From Opisthorchis felineus (Eukaryota > Platyhelminthes > Trematoda > Opisthorchiida > Opisthorchiidae), in contig SJOL01010054.1 in NCBI GenBank assembly GCA_004794785.1, positions 106,009 to 170,008 of the forward strand: a DNA stretch of 64,000 bases, written 5' to 3'. Below are positions 33,001 through 43,999 of the stretch, in pieces (position 1 is the stretch's first letter; the number at the start of each line of letters is the position of its first letter). A model generated the notes under the pieces. It saw only the letters and a program-made list of their open reading frames with translations. It ran no database searches and had not been told where the DNA came from. A program made the position numbers and the translations under genes.

Positions 33001-36000
33001 GTAGCGGTACCCTTCTTTGGTGTGGGCACACCAGAATAATTATGCCAGGACAGAAGGAGGACTGTTTAGAACGAGAGTGGTGTGAATTTGATTTCCACAG
33101 ATCCTTCAACCTCATTGTTATGAATAATGTTCTAAAACTCTGCAAACCACTGTTAACAAGATCCTGAATAGACTTCGAATGCAACGACTGGTTTGAAATC
33201 CAAAGATTTTTATACTAACTTTGACTGAAATACAGTAGGCCCTGCAAATTTGTCCCCTCCCCCTCGAATAGGTACCTCCTCTTCTAAAGAGACCACGCTG
33301 CCCCCTCCCGCAAGCTGCGTCATTGGATTGAGAAGGGAAATGCCAAACCTCACAAAACGGAGCTCTACTTCTTCCGCGTACGGACAGTTTTCTTTTCGGA
33401 AATCGCAAAACGCGAGCACTCTCAGGCATGATAATTGGTTTCTGTTTAGTGGTGGACAGTCAGGATGTCCAAAACCCAGGTTCGGCTTCACTGGTTACCT
33501 CAACGACGCATACTTGATCTTGTATAATTAGCCTAACAACCGAGCTTTCCGTGCAAACACGTGATCTAAGGGCATGTGTGTAATATGCCAAAATCTTGCG
33601 ACACGTCAGACAGCGCGAGCTCAACGATAATGAGTCCGGTTTTTCTGGTCAACACCACCAATACTTACAGATACTGTGAGTCCGATCACTCGGTGGAAGT
33701 TCTCTTGTGTTGCGGACAACCAAGATGATTGCTCGGGTTCTCAGACCATCACCTTTTGAAAAATAAGATGTCCCTCAAAGTTAAAATAAGAATCTTCTGG
33801 TTCAGTAGGAAAGACATCACGGAGCAGCCAGGAGGCTTCAGCACCAGTGAACATCAATGAAGCCACAGGACTTTATACTTGGTGTTTTCTGATTATACAT
33901 ATCGGTTCTCGCACAGTTGAATCGCACTGCCTCATAAGAACACGCAAGTTTAGTCTTTCTATGCAAATTTGTTATATCTGACTGCTGTTCCCGGCCCTCG
34001 CTAGTTAAAGGGCACTTCTTGACAGTGATCCAGGCTGTCTGATAGGCGTTTAGTGAACACCCATCAACATCGACCGGGCTTCTATGAAATGCCTGAACAC
34101 TGATCATATTCGATCGTGCTTCTGTGGTGTGCCTGAACACTCATCGGCTTTTGCTGAGTTGATCGAATGATTGAATGGCCTGGAGGCATGCCGGCTTCCC
34201 TAGTGAGATTTTGGTGGAGTTTTAGGGTCTCAGTAGGTTTCGGGCGTTCTGGAGTTACTTTCAGGAATCTGACCTTCCTGATAGAATGTATTCCAGACGG
34301 TTTCATGAATAATACTGCTGGGACGCAAACTAACAACTCCAGATAGGTTATCTTTCAGGTAAATACAATTTGATTATTCTCGCAATTCAAGTGTAAAAAT
34401 ACCGACACGTCAGACTAATTTCATCCGGTTTCGAACGCTATACCTTTCTAAGAGGTGGAGGTTAGGCTTCATCTTTTCGAGTGAGTTCGACTAAAGTGGT
34501 GTGATAATTGGCTAATATGCTAATATTGGTTCATTAGGAAGTTTGTGTTCACTGTTTTTCGGTAGATAAATCTTCTGAAGACGACTAATCAGGCAGCTGA
34601 GAAGAACGTGCAAGTGTGAAAGTCGAGTGCTAGTCGTACGGCATCTGCATCAATTGATGAGATTCCGCGAACAAATCGCGCATTTAAATCCCTAGAGACG
34701 TTCCACTCGACAGCCACATTTCAAATGAGAGAGAGAGAGGAAAAAGGTGAAATGTACACCAGATATTCTGAAAATCGCATTGAAACCACGGCTTTCAATG
34801 AGTCCTCGAATGGAGACCTCCCCCGGGAAAAGATACCATGTTGGTTAGGTTCACTGGACTTCTGAGGATGGCAGGTCGCAGACATTTAAACCTCTCAACA
34901 GTGTATTGACTCAATATTCATATTCCATTGTGGTGGGTCGCGTTTGTAGCATTATTATTATTATTACCTTCAAAATTCCAGCTGATTTGCTCCTTGACAT
35001 ATGCCCCTCAATTCGTGGTCAACGGATTTTCTTCAAGTTTCTATAATTCAAAAATTCTGGGCCTCGTATTGATTGATGTGTAGTTTGCAACCAGCATGAG
35101 GGATCTATACACTTTTAAGATGTCACACAAATGGCTTGTTCTTGTGTTGTTTTCTTCCAGTCCCACGCAACTTCCTCGATGTAAATCGAGGTTGTCCAGT
35201 CAGAAGGCCTTTCTTTGAACTTTGTATTTTCTCAACAGTCTTTCTACGCCTGTGGTCAAAATTGCCTGGGCGCTGATCCATTGGTTAAACCTTAGTTTCA
35301 CTATAAAATAATCGATCGATAATCTTGCCTGTATTGGGAGGATAGAGTGAGTCTTGTTCACGTACCCTGTTTAACCTTGAGGTCGATCGATAACGCACAT
35401 TCAAACACGACTCAACCTTTGGGTTGTGTCCATTCCAATTCTAACTAAAAACGTCTGTTGTATATGCTCGCAGGGTATTTTTTATCATCCGTTCAGGGTG
35501 GTTTTTCATGGCTTGTGAGCGGTATTCGCAAAAAACCGATCAATCGGAAATGGACCCCACGTGGTGGTTGGCTAAATGATCAACGTAGGAATTCCCATCA
35601 TTCACTGTCGGGAAACTGAGGAGCAACTCGGTTATTCTAGCGACATTAATGATAAACAGGGAAGTCGTCGTCACCGTCACCATCGACAACAGCGATAAAC
35701 CATGAAAAAGGAAGATGATACTATTCCATTGCGAAAGTCCTTACTATCCAGGGAGTGTAAAGCAAGGATAAGGTGTTTTCCTGTTGGAATGCTATCGCAA
35801 TTCACTTCCAAGCATCACGAGATGCCACCGTCAGGAGAGTTGCTTTCTGCCTTCTATCGAATCAGGTCTCAGTCCACACAAGACCCAGTAAATGAAACGC
35901 AGCATTCTGGTATTCGGTCCTTCGAATAGCTTACTCCACCGGGACAGACTAGTCTTGACGTCCTGGAAGTTCTTGAGAAGCCCATTATTTGCTACTGGTC

Positions 36001-36380
36001 ATTTCCAGTTTACGTTGATATGTTGTACGAATGTGGACTTTTGAGAACCCGGATGTGCAATGAGCATTATTTTCGGAAAATTCTGGAAAAAAGGCCTGTA
36101 GAGTTATTACTGAAGAAAGCTCTGCCCTTGACCGAAAAACGTGGTCAGGTCAGCTGACTAGGTTACAAGGTTGGTCTATTTTTAAGGCAGATGGATAACC
36201 AATCAGCAAGCAGGTTAAATCAGTGCAATATGGGCCGGAACTATCAGCAGATGATAACTGAGAATAACTGACAGAATTCACACAAGGACACCGAATAGGC
36301 GGCCTCGAACTCAGCCGGGTACGAGACAATTTAACCCACTTCTACATGTGTGTAGCCATCTGAGCAAACTTTAAAAGTTC
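33001..36380. other. Intron, mostly unassigned; one candidate exon
   Basis: There are only chance-length frames, a (GA)n stretch at about 34729 and (ATT)n at 34953-34966. One segment, 35161-35190, follows an excellent acceptor (gtgttgttttcttccag) and is open in phase 2-2 (PTQLPRCKS), but its donor (gttgtc) is poor. I leave it as a possible cassette rather than a called exon. Confidence 0.3.
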
Positions 36381-36384
36381 TTTG

Positions 36385-36560
36385 ATGGGATATGAGGTTG
36401 GTGAAAGCTCTTCGATAGCCCATGACCAGTTTCAGACTTCTTAGGCGCGGTCCACGAGTTCTCGTCAACTTTATGTTCTAATTGAGCACGCAGTTTGGAA
36501 CAGCAATCATTTATACTCTAGTTCAGTTTTAACTGGAAATTCAAATGAATCCTAACTGAA
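36385..36560 (-). repeat. Hammerhead-repeat family, degenerate antisense copy
   Basis: ATGAGGTTGGTGAAAGCTCTTCG, AGCCCATGACCAGTTTC, GAGTTCTCGTCAAC, TATGTTCTAATTGAGC and TAACTGGAAATTCAAATG follow the family order. The ribozyme core is deleted. Confidence 0.65.
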
Positions 36561-36609
36561 TCTTTGCTTTTCGCTATCCCTCAAATGAATATGCGTTTCG
36601 CCAAGAAAA

Positions 36610-36895
36610 ATTTTACGGCGATATCTCGAATATTGTACCAACTGAAACATGGGACTGCTTTTGTGCAGCGCATTCAGCTGGAGAGCATCAGAAGCGAGAA
36701 ATTTAGCTGGAATTCAGCTGTTTCTCCTGAAAGCCAAATGAGTATGTTTAGCAACTGCGTACAGTCTGGTGTTGAAGTAGAACATAAGGTTGACGGAAAC
36801 TTGGGGACTGCGTTTATCTGATGAGCTCCAAGAAGGTTGAAACCGGTTGTGGGCTGTCAACCGGTTTTCAGCAAACTTCTGGGTAGCGTGTTCGA
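36610..36895 (+). repeat. Hammerhead-repeat family, near-complete sense copy
   Basis: CGATATCTCGAATATTGTACC, ACATGGGACTGC, GCGCATTCAGCTGGAG, GCGAGAAATTTAGCTGG, GAACATAAGGTTGACGG and the ribozyme (36812-36854) are followed by GGTTTTCAGCAAAC and GGGTAGCGTG. With 36385-36560 it forms an inverted pair. Confidence 0.8.
36812..36854 (+). ncRNA. Hammerhead ribozyme motif with intact core
   Basis: CTGATGA at 36818-36824 and GAAACCGGTT are intact at the catalytic positions. Stem II (GCTC with GGTT) has one mismatch, and stem I (GTTTAT with GTGGGC) depends on G-U pairs. The 43-nt spacing is kept. The core residues could still cleave if the weakened helices fold. Confidence 0.65.
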
Positions 36896-37719
36896 ACAAG
36901 AAAACACTTAGAAATGTTTTTCAAACTGGTTGTCCATCTAATGACCAAACTCAAGTGAAATATTCTCCGTAGGGTAGCAATATGTGAACAGTATTCAAAA
37001 CACGGCTTTCCTAAGGTAGGCATCTTCTTGTCCAAAGCTCCGCAACATTATTGTCTCCGCCCTTTTCCATTTTCTAGCACTGAGAAGTAGCAAGTTAACC
37101 CCCACATCTCCAACTAAAATTTTTCACTCATTCAGTTTCTCCTTCCTAGTCTCGAAAAAACAGTTGCAATGCAGTTCCGGCTGACAGGAAGAACAAATTT
37201 CATGTTTTATGCCGAAATTTCGGCTTTGATTTTTAAACGAGTACGCGTTTTTACAGTTGTTTTTCTGATAATAAATTACCATGGCAACCAGACGGAACAA
37301 CTTTTGCTCCGTGAAATTATGATCAGTGATTTGATGGATTTCGGTGCTACATAACGGAAGGGAACACGTCGCTTTATGTTTTCTTTATTGCAACGAGGTT
37401 TTTTTATATATAAAACTGTGAAAAAATGTTCTCACTGTGTATTCTGCAAACCTGTTCTTTTTGGAATAATGACTGAAGGCAATAGTTACAATGGGTACAA
37501 TATTTGCCTGGGCCATTTTGTAACCCAATCTTTTCCGGACACCATGATCAGTTTGCTTTGACCGTAGCCGAGTTTCAACTATCTGGTTTTCACGGTGGAA
37601 ATCTGGCTTTTTATTAGGCCATCTTATATTGGGTGTACCTGCATCATCCTGTCCGAACTGTTGAACAAAGTTGTCTTTTGTGAATGACACTTATTTGTAC
37701 ACTAATTTTCTTTTTAGCG

Positions 37720-37762
37720 GGCCATCGAAGAGTTTTCAGCAACCTTACGAGTAGTATCCAAT
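37720..37762 (+). repeat. Hammerhead-repeat family, 3' fragment
   Basis: GGGCCATCGAAGAGTTTTCAG, CAACCTTACGAGTAGTAT is the segment after the cleavage site. Confidence 0.65.
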
Positions 37763-38697
37763 CGAGCAAAATTTGTGTGGTCCGCCTTGAAGATCTAGTG
37801 AATGTGCTGGTTGTTCTGTTGGTCGATACCCCTCTTGTCACGCACCGGGAATATGCTGACAAATTTACTTGCGATACGAGTGTGCGGGTCAAAGTTTTGT
37901 TACGATTCCTTGAGGAATCACATTGACAATGTGCCAACTGTTGGTCTGGGCGGGAAGTTCGAAATCGACTCCACCAAATTAGGTTAGATGCGGAATCGAA
38001 GGGTACGAACGAAATTCAGGTACGGGGTGTGTCGTAGTTCGTCGTAGGGAAAATGACAAGGCTGGCATTGTGATTCTGTTTGGCCTTGATGTTTTGTCCA
38101 CGTATCTGATTGGTCCAACTGTCTTCGCAACCTCGAGAGCACGCGCTCCCCCGGTCTCAGTTCTTTTGCGTTCAGACCAGGTGGGTTGTCAGGCCCCCAA
38201 TGCCGTGGTTAACACAACAGAAACAAGTAGAATACTGAAATTCGCCTAGGTTAGTGCTGTTCACAGATGAAAGACAGATCTGAGTAAGCACAAACAGCTT
38301 CGTGATCGAATGCAGAGCCAGTCTTTGAGATGACAATTTTCTTCCTGTTTGAGTCTATTTACAATTGTAATCTGGAGCACGCGCCTGATAAGACGCGGCA
38401 AAATAAATCCGAAGTTTGTCGCAAAACGGCGCTTCGTTTTCAGAAGAAATGCACTCCGAACAAGAACATCCAACACTGTTAGGCCCAAGTTTGTATGCCC
38501 ATGTCCTAGTCCGTGAACTTGAGAGCCATACATTGTTAGTAGTATACTGGCAGAGTGAAGTCGTTCTGCGTCACCTCTAGTTTACAGCAGAAGTCTACAG
38601 AAACTGACATGAGGAACTGTTGACTGCTGGTCTCACCCGCTTCCATTATCTGTCCTCCATGGCGAGTCAAAAGCATAACTGACCTAAATACAATGTC

Positions 38698-38732
38698 CAA
38701 CGGTTTTCAGCAACCTTATGAGTAGTATGCCG
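38698..38732 (+). repeat. Hammerhead-repeat family, 3' fragment near an exon
   Basis: AACGGTTTTCAGCAACCTTAT, GAGTAGTAT ends about 45 bp before the exon at 38776, so the insertion reaches close to its branch-point/pyrimidine region without apparent damage to the acceptor. Confidence 0.65.
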
Positions 38733-38775
38733 TCAACTAAATGCAATATTATCCATCATTTATCTATTTTCACAG

Positions 38776-38844
38776 AGCTTATTCCGACAGTGAAACAGAC
38801 AGTAGCAGCAGTCTTGGAACGGACGAGGAGACATACACCCAAAG
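38776..38844 (+). CDS. Exon, 69 nt, phase 2-2, Ser/acidic
   Basis: The acceptor ctattttcacag and donor AAAG|gtgagc bound 69 nt. Read in phase 2 it begins AYSDSETDSSSS and ends DEETYTQ, then AG joins C at 42109 to give Ser. The SD/SE-rich run contains several acidic casein kinase 2-type contexts (S/T followed by D/E at +3). This suggests a disordered, possibly phosphorylated linker. No family match is claimed. Confidence 0.78.
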
Positions 38845-39064
38845 GTGAGCCATGTTTTGTTTTCCACACGACAAGTCGGTTTCTGTGTGTGATCTCCAGT
38901 AAGACGATTACTCATAGTCTCCTTTTTTATTATTGATATTCGCATTTTCTAACTGTGTCTAAGTTGGAACCACAACCGCAACCCTTACGGAGCGCATCAT
39001 ATGCAGGTGCATCGAATTCTTAGGTTGCACGCTACAAACACACAAGTTAACCCCACCGCTGATC

Positions 39065-39225
39065 AGCTGCTTATGGCCGAATGGTTACTTGTTCAAACTA
39101 CGAACCCGGATGTTGTGGGTCCGAAACTCCCTTGAGTTTTGTGAGGTACGCACTGCCCATGATTCCCGGTAGGGATGGCGTAGCATAGATTGGCTTCACT
39201 TAAAGGACGAAACCTCAACTGGAAC
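39065..39225 (-). repeat. SINE-like repeat, family B
   Basis: GGCCGAATGGTTACTTGTTCA, GTGGGTCCGAAACTCC, GTTTTGTGAGGTACGCACTG and GATTGGCTTCACTTAAAGG match the family B parts at 11640-11745 and 12335-12475. Confidence 0.55.
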
Positions 39226-40625
39226 CTTCTAAATATTCTCACCCTATCAACAACAAACAAACAACAATCTGTGGTGCATAGTCATCGGCTGAAGTTAATT
39301 TTACCCTCACATAAAAACCGGACACCGAGTTCTAGTCGTTGGGTCATGTCTAACGTTACCTTGTATGTAAGTCCACTTGCACGACGTTTAAAATATTTTA
39401 GAGCGATTTCGTGAAATTTACTAAATGGAAGTCTATCTCCACAAGTAAACTCTCTTGAGTTGCGTTCATGTGCGTAACACAAGTGTTTACCGGCTTTTCG
39501 ACACCGAAAATTAGTTTCCGAACACTCACTCTCCGATGGAGGGTTTCCGGGGGATGAGATTCTTTTTACATACTTATTTCTAGCGAAACCGATGAGGACC
39601 GGTGACCAGTTTAAACAATTCACTCTGTTATTTTTTTCTTATCGTTTGACTAACGGTACCTAGCATCGGTAGTGTGATCCATGAGCTGAAATTTGCATAC
39701 CTGGAATGAGGCAGATGCATCCCACACTGCAGACCAGAAATAGACCAATGGGCATTCAGCAGGCCATACCGCCAAAAGCCAATCACGTTTTAGATATCGG
39801 TTACGGCTAGGTTACAGGCATAGACACAAGCGGGAAAGAAAATCTGCTCATCCTGTAGCACAGAAACTGTGCATTCACGTAGCCCTGGCTACCATGGTCA
39901 TTACCTTGAGTTATGTGTTGGTGACACGGGTACTTTTGAAAGGTGCTACTTATATGGTGTAAAGTAAGACATCGTCAGGTGGGAGATTTGCTTATGGGGG
40001 TGCCTAGTGCAAGGAGAAAAAAGGATCCTGTAATTCAGAAATCACTAAGTTACCTTAGTCTGACCCAACGAGCAGCTTGCATGTAGTTGCCGCCCCCGTC
40101 CTTATGATCGGAGATGAAGTACCAAAAAGATACTTCCTTTTTTCGCATGGTAAACACAGTAGACCTCGGTTACAGATACCACTTTTTAAAGCAACCTGAT
40201 CATTTGACCTTCCTCATATGGTTCTTTCAAGATACTTCAGATCACGTTACTCAGAAAGGTGATGAGAGGATGTAGGCTGGGAAGCGGTCAAGCATAATTG
40301 AAGAGAAGATGAACTGTTAAAGATGTGTTTACTCTTATGGCTCCGTTTTCATCATCATGAGCATCTAATCAAGCAGGACATAATCTGCAGGGTTACTGCT
40401 GTTGATCTGTACAGCATAGTTCTTCAGTGTCTGCAATCTGACCGGGATGGTCCAGGACCGCTCTTTGCTAACGGAGTTGCGCTGCTATCCAAACAGGTCT
40501 TTTTGACAATAGGCTTTTAATTTATGCAGGTACACCCACTCCCTGACTGCGATCAGGGATGTTTTGTAGGGTAGATTTGATCACAAAGCTTGGTTCCTCT
40601 GGCTGGTGTCGAAAAGCCTTAATGG
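39226..40625. other. Intron, nothing identified
   Basis: There are only chance-length frames (a 113-codon minus frame at 39282-39623 has no motif). No repeat blocks were seen. Confidence 0.3.
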
Positions 40626-40627
40626 AG

Positions 40628-40790
40628 ATCTGGTCATGTAAATGAAGTCAGTCTATGCCGAAGAGCCATTTCATTCTTACGAAACTCCAGTCGGGTGTCT
40701 CGAACCTATGACATGCAGGCTAGCACTTTGGCCACGAGCGACCAGTTAGCACTGTGATTACCTTGCAATTAGACAGGATACAGCACCACA
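40628..40790 (-). repeat. SINE-like repeat, family B, degenerate
   Basis: CATGTAAATGAAGTCAGTC, GAGCCATTTCATTC, CGAAACTCCAGTCGGG, GTCTCGAACCTATGACATGC and GGCCACGAGCGACCAGT follow the order at 55480-55690. Confidence 0.5.
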
Positions 40791-41106
40791 CATTCAGTCC
40801 CGGAAACCTCATCACATGGTCAAGAACTGTCTGCAACCTCGTGCGACGGCTTCTCGCATAAAAGTCTCACTCATCGGGTGAATTTCTTTCTTCCTCTTAG
40901 CAACTTGAAAAGGAGGAGCTGGCAGATTTTCTTTGTAACCGGCCTCTTTTCGAAGGGATCACACAACAATGCGTGGTAGACAAGGAACCTTTGTGGGTGA
41001 CCTCTCTCTTGGCACCACTGCATGATGGTTGCATCACGACGTGCGATCATGTATTGTTTTAACTGTTCCATTTTCACGGCGGGCTGAAAGGTGTGAGGAC
41101 CACTGG

Positions 41107-41265
41107 GCGCGGGATGGCTCAGTGGTTAGAGCTCGAATTTACTGACCGGAAGATCCGTGTTTCGAACCCAACCTCTGCCTGTTGACTTCCCCTGTCTAGG
41201 CTTGAGCAACCTGGCCGTATCCCAGCCCTCGTGCTTCCTTCTGGTGACACGGCAGTTAGACAGCT
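41107..41265 (+). repeat. tRNA-derived SINE, family A
   Basis: A clear A box (GATGGCTCAGTGGTTAGAG) and B box (GTTTCGAACCC) lead into CCTGTCTAGGCTTGAGC, the CCTGGCCGTATCCCAGCC block and CGTGCTTCCTTCTGGTGAC. It is one of the least diverged copies. Confidence 0.8.
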
Positions 41266-41508
41266 GAACACTAAAAAACTAAAAAGCCACTGGTTTCACG
41301 TGTCCTGCACGTAGATCAAACTTGATAAATCCTGATGAATTATGAATGTATGGACAGTCTTTCTTTTTTTCGATAAGAATGTTCATCAGAACAGCATCAG
41401 TGATACGAGGACCGCACGCAACCGACAAGCTAACGTGGTTACTGCGCACGGAATGGGCTATTTGTTGCCAATACTACCTTTGTTGAGCTTCCCGATACGG
41501 AACTTTGA

Positions 41509-41580
41509 GTGACGCGTAGGTTCGTCAGTCCAGAATATCAAAAGGAAGAATTGGGTTCGAAATTCTACGGTGCTATTTAC
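41509..41580 (+). other. Splice-like segment not fitting the gene
   Basis: An open stretch (SPEYQKEELGSKFYGAIYIR) ends at AAGG|gtaagc, but the upstream acceptor has no pyrimidine tract and the segment would change phase from 2 to 0. I list it only because its composition looks coding. Confidence 0.1.
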
Positions 41581-42108
41581 ATAAGGGTAAGCAAATGTGT
41601 ACACCAAACCTCAATTGTTCACGTTCGTAGCGTCAACAAGTGCACAGGTCTGTCACTGACCGGCACAGTGCAGTGTCAACGTCCGCACACCAAACAAGGG
41701 CGAGCGTAATGTTGGCTCAGTAGTGTGGGTTGCGGTCGTCCTTTCCGACAACGGTCTCGTGATTCTCATTGGCGGTGCGATCTCACACGGAACTCATGAG
41801 AAAACAAGTCAAGGCAGGCTCAGCAAACGGGACACGAACGCGCATGGGTAAGTAGGTCAGCTGCGCACAAGTGTCGGACGGGACGGCCTTTGCGGCAAGG
41901 TGAATGGCGGGTACAAAGAGCATAACGAGTGGAAATTCAAAGTACATAGGCGGAGCAAACAAATCAGTGGGGGAGTTATCATGAGGTCAAGTTATATTCA
42001 ATAACTCTGAAATATGTAGACACCAATTGGGGTCCAAGATCGTGAGGACTCAGTGATGTGGGCTAGATAAACGTATCCTTTGTCTTTCACCTTGTTCTAT
42101 TTTTATAG

Positions 42109-42156
42109 CTCGGAAAGTAAGGAGGAGAAACCTGACACGGATGGACGACAAATAGA
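42109..42156 (+). CDS. Exon, 48 nt, phase 2-2, acidic
   Basis: The acceptor ttgttctatttttatag and donor AGA|gtaagt enclose 48 nt encoding SESKEEKPDTDGRQI. It enters with C to complete Ser and leaves GA, which joins T of 46181 to give Asp. It is symmetric and skippable. Confidence 0.73.
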
Positions 42157-42354
42157 GTAAGTTGCAACCTATTTTGCCTCTTCGTGGTAACTTCAGCTAC
42201 CGAAGGTGATGATCATATACATCAAATCTAGTCAAAATAGGACTTTTTTTTGGGTGTGTGACCAGAAAATACCTAAAAAATGTAAGTTCGTGGAATCTTA
42301 CTGAAAGAATGAATAAAACGAAAGTTTTTTTCGACAAACAAACTAAGACCGGTT

Positions 42355-42395
42355 TCATTATTGATGGGGCTCATGAGGTAGTCAAGGTTACCAAA
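42355..42395 (-). repeat. Possible hammerhead-repeat remnant
   Basis: AAGACCGGTTTCATTATTGATGG, GGCTCATGAGGTAG resembles the complement of the ribozyme segment with an altered loop. No other family blocks flank it, so it may be a remnant or coincidence. Confidence 0.35.
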
Positions 42396-42467
42396 TTTAA
42401 ACTAAGGACTGCAAAAGGAATTTCAGTCAACGCATTGACAAACCAAGTGCATAATCAATTGCAGTTG

Positions 42468-42496
42468 TCTCCCTCTCCTCTCTCTCTCTCTCTCTA
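42468..42496. repeat. (CT)n microsatellite
   Basis: CTCCCTCTCCTC followed by a pure TC run. No exon follows it in a compatible frame. Confidence 0.8.
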
Positions 42497-42950
42497 ATTG
42501 TCTGTTTGTAATATGCAGCCTCTTCTAGCCCGACTGGTTGCAAGTTCATGTCTGAGCTGCGTTCTAAAATGAATTGACCATCACTGGATTTTCGGCTACG
42601 AACTCCAGAACAAGCGCATATTTGCACGGCAGAGATCGAAGATCTTAATAATGGAGTTGAACTTTCACATATGACACTGTTCGTACTATTGGTTTTTACT
42701 CGGAGTTGTGTCAGAAGGTGAATAACACTAATAATAACCGAGTTATGTATAGTGACTACCAGAGACACTGTGTTACAAGCGGATTACACACACAAAAAGA
42801 AAGGGACTTATCGAGATCTGCGTTTGATAAGTTGTAGTGGACGACGCTGAGGTTTGCTGGACGCAGTTGTATTGAGGGGGAGTCTTGACCGAGCGTGTTG
42901 AAGTCTGGCCTGCTTCTTGTCGTTAAATCCAAACGATATCGAGCCCAGAC

Positions 42951-43067
42951 TTTTTCCGCACAGTGAGTCGTGCGTAGGTTTGAAGTGACTTTTCCCGCAC
43001 AGTGAGTCGTGCGTAGGTTTGAAGTGACTTTTCCCGCACAGTGAGTCATGCGTAGGTTTGAAGTGAC
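42951..43067. repeat. Minisatellite, three 39-bp units
   Basis: Three nearly identical 39-bp units (42951-42989, 42990-43028, 43029-43067) contain CGCACAGTGAGTCGTGCG and TAGGTTTGAAGTGAC. Because 39 is divisible by three, the minus-strand frame 42808-43332 reads a 13-residue unit three times (HFKPTHDSLCGKS). That 174-codon frame has no recognised motif. The repeat probably explains its length. Confidence 0.85.
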
Positions 43068-43794
43068 TCACGTCAAGATGCTGTGTGAAGTGACGAGCGT
43101 CGGCCGAGCGTCGGCCGCTGTATTGAGTGTTGTGTTGTGTGTACTGTGTTATGTTGACTGTGTAGCGTCGTGCTGTGTTGTGTGTTCTGTTCTTACATAT
43201 GTTGAGTGGTCCGTGGAAAACAACATTGTGAAACCACATTGCGCCCTTAACGGGTTCGCGGAACCTGTTGTTGGCCAAAGGTCGTATTAATTGGCACGCT
43301 GTTGATGCGTGATTGTGAAGCAGGCAAAACAAAATGGAGATAGTAGGTGCAGATGCGAAAATGCTTGGAAGAGTAACTAAACGGAAGGATAACCGTTACA
43401 ACACCATTTGTGTGCACTTGTTGCCTTGCCCCTTGGAAACTGTGTCACGGTCACTTCCGTTAGTGACTACCAAAGTCACCCATTTGTCTTCGTTTACTGC
43501 GTTTCCATTCCAATTCAATCAATTCAGTTCAAACATATCATCAAAGAAACCGCTCCTTAAATTTGTGAGCAAATTTCATTTTGGTTTTTGAAGAGTTTGG
43601 GAAATACTGTGTTGCGTGATGAGAAAGAATGAAGCAATAAGAGGGTTGCATCGGCACAGTACTCACAGACTGACCCAGTGACATTCCAAGGTCAGCGTGT
43701 TGAATAGCGCACATTGCTGAGTAATGTTCACGATTTAGACAGAACAATAGTTGAGCCTTTTGGAAAATGGTACGCTAATCCTTGCTATTGTTGG

Positions 43795-43998
43795 AGTGGG
43801 AAGAAACATAGTTGTCACCAGAAAACGCTGCATGCATCTGAGTTATCAAATCCGAACAGGAAAACGTGTTCACTTTTGAACACTGTGGTTGTTTTGTTCA
43901 CCTCCATGAATGACGACCCACTGAGTATTCTGACTGTGTCGATTACTTTACCCGGATCTGCACTGCTGATGAGCTCTAATAAGGGTGAAACTTGAGTC
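43795..43998. repeat. SINE family C fragment fused to a hammerhead-repeat piece
   Basis: CATCTGAGTTATCAAATCCG, ACAGGAAAACGTGTTCAC and AATGACGACCCACTGAG correspond to family C. CTGCTGATGAGCTCTAATAAG, GGTGAAACTTG at 43966-43997 resembles the ribozyme core with stem II GCTC/GGGT, but lacks the rest of that family. Confidence 0.45.
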
Positions 43999-43999
43999 C

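Noticed and set aside
41845..41874. A phase-2, 30-nt segment ending at CATGG|gtaagt close to 41847
   Set aside because: The only upstream AG sites lack a pyrimidine tract, and the segment lies just before a far better exon at 42109.
42951..43067. CRISPR-like direct repeats
   Set aside because: The units are contiguous with no unique spacers, and the DNA is eukaryotic; this is a minisatellite.
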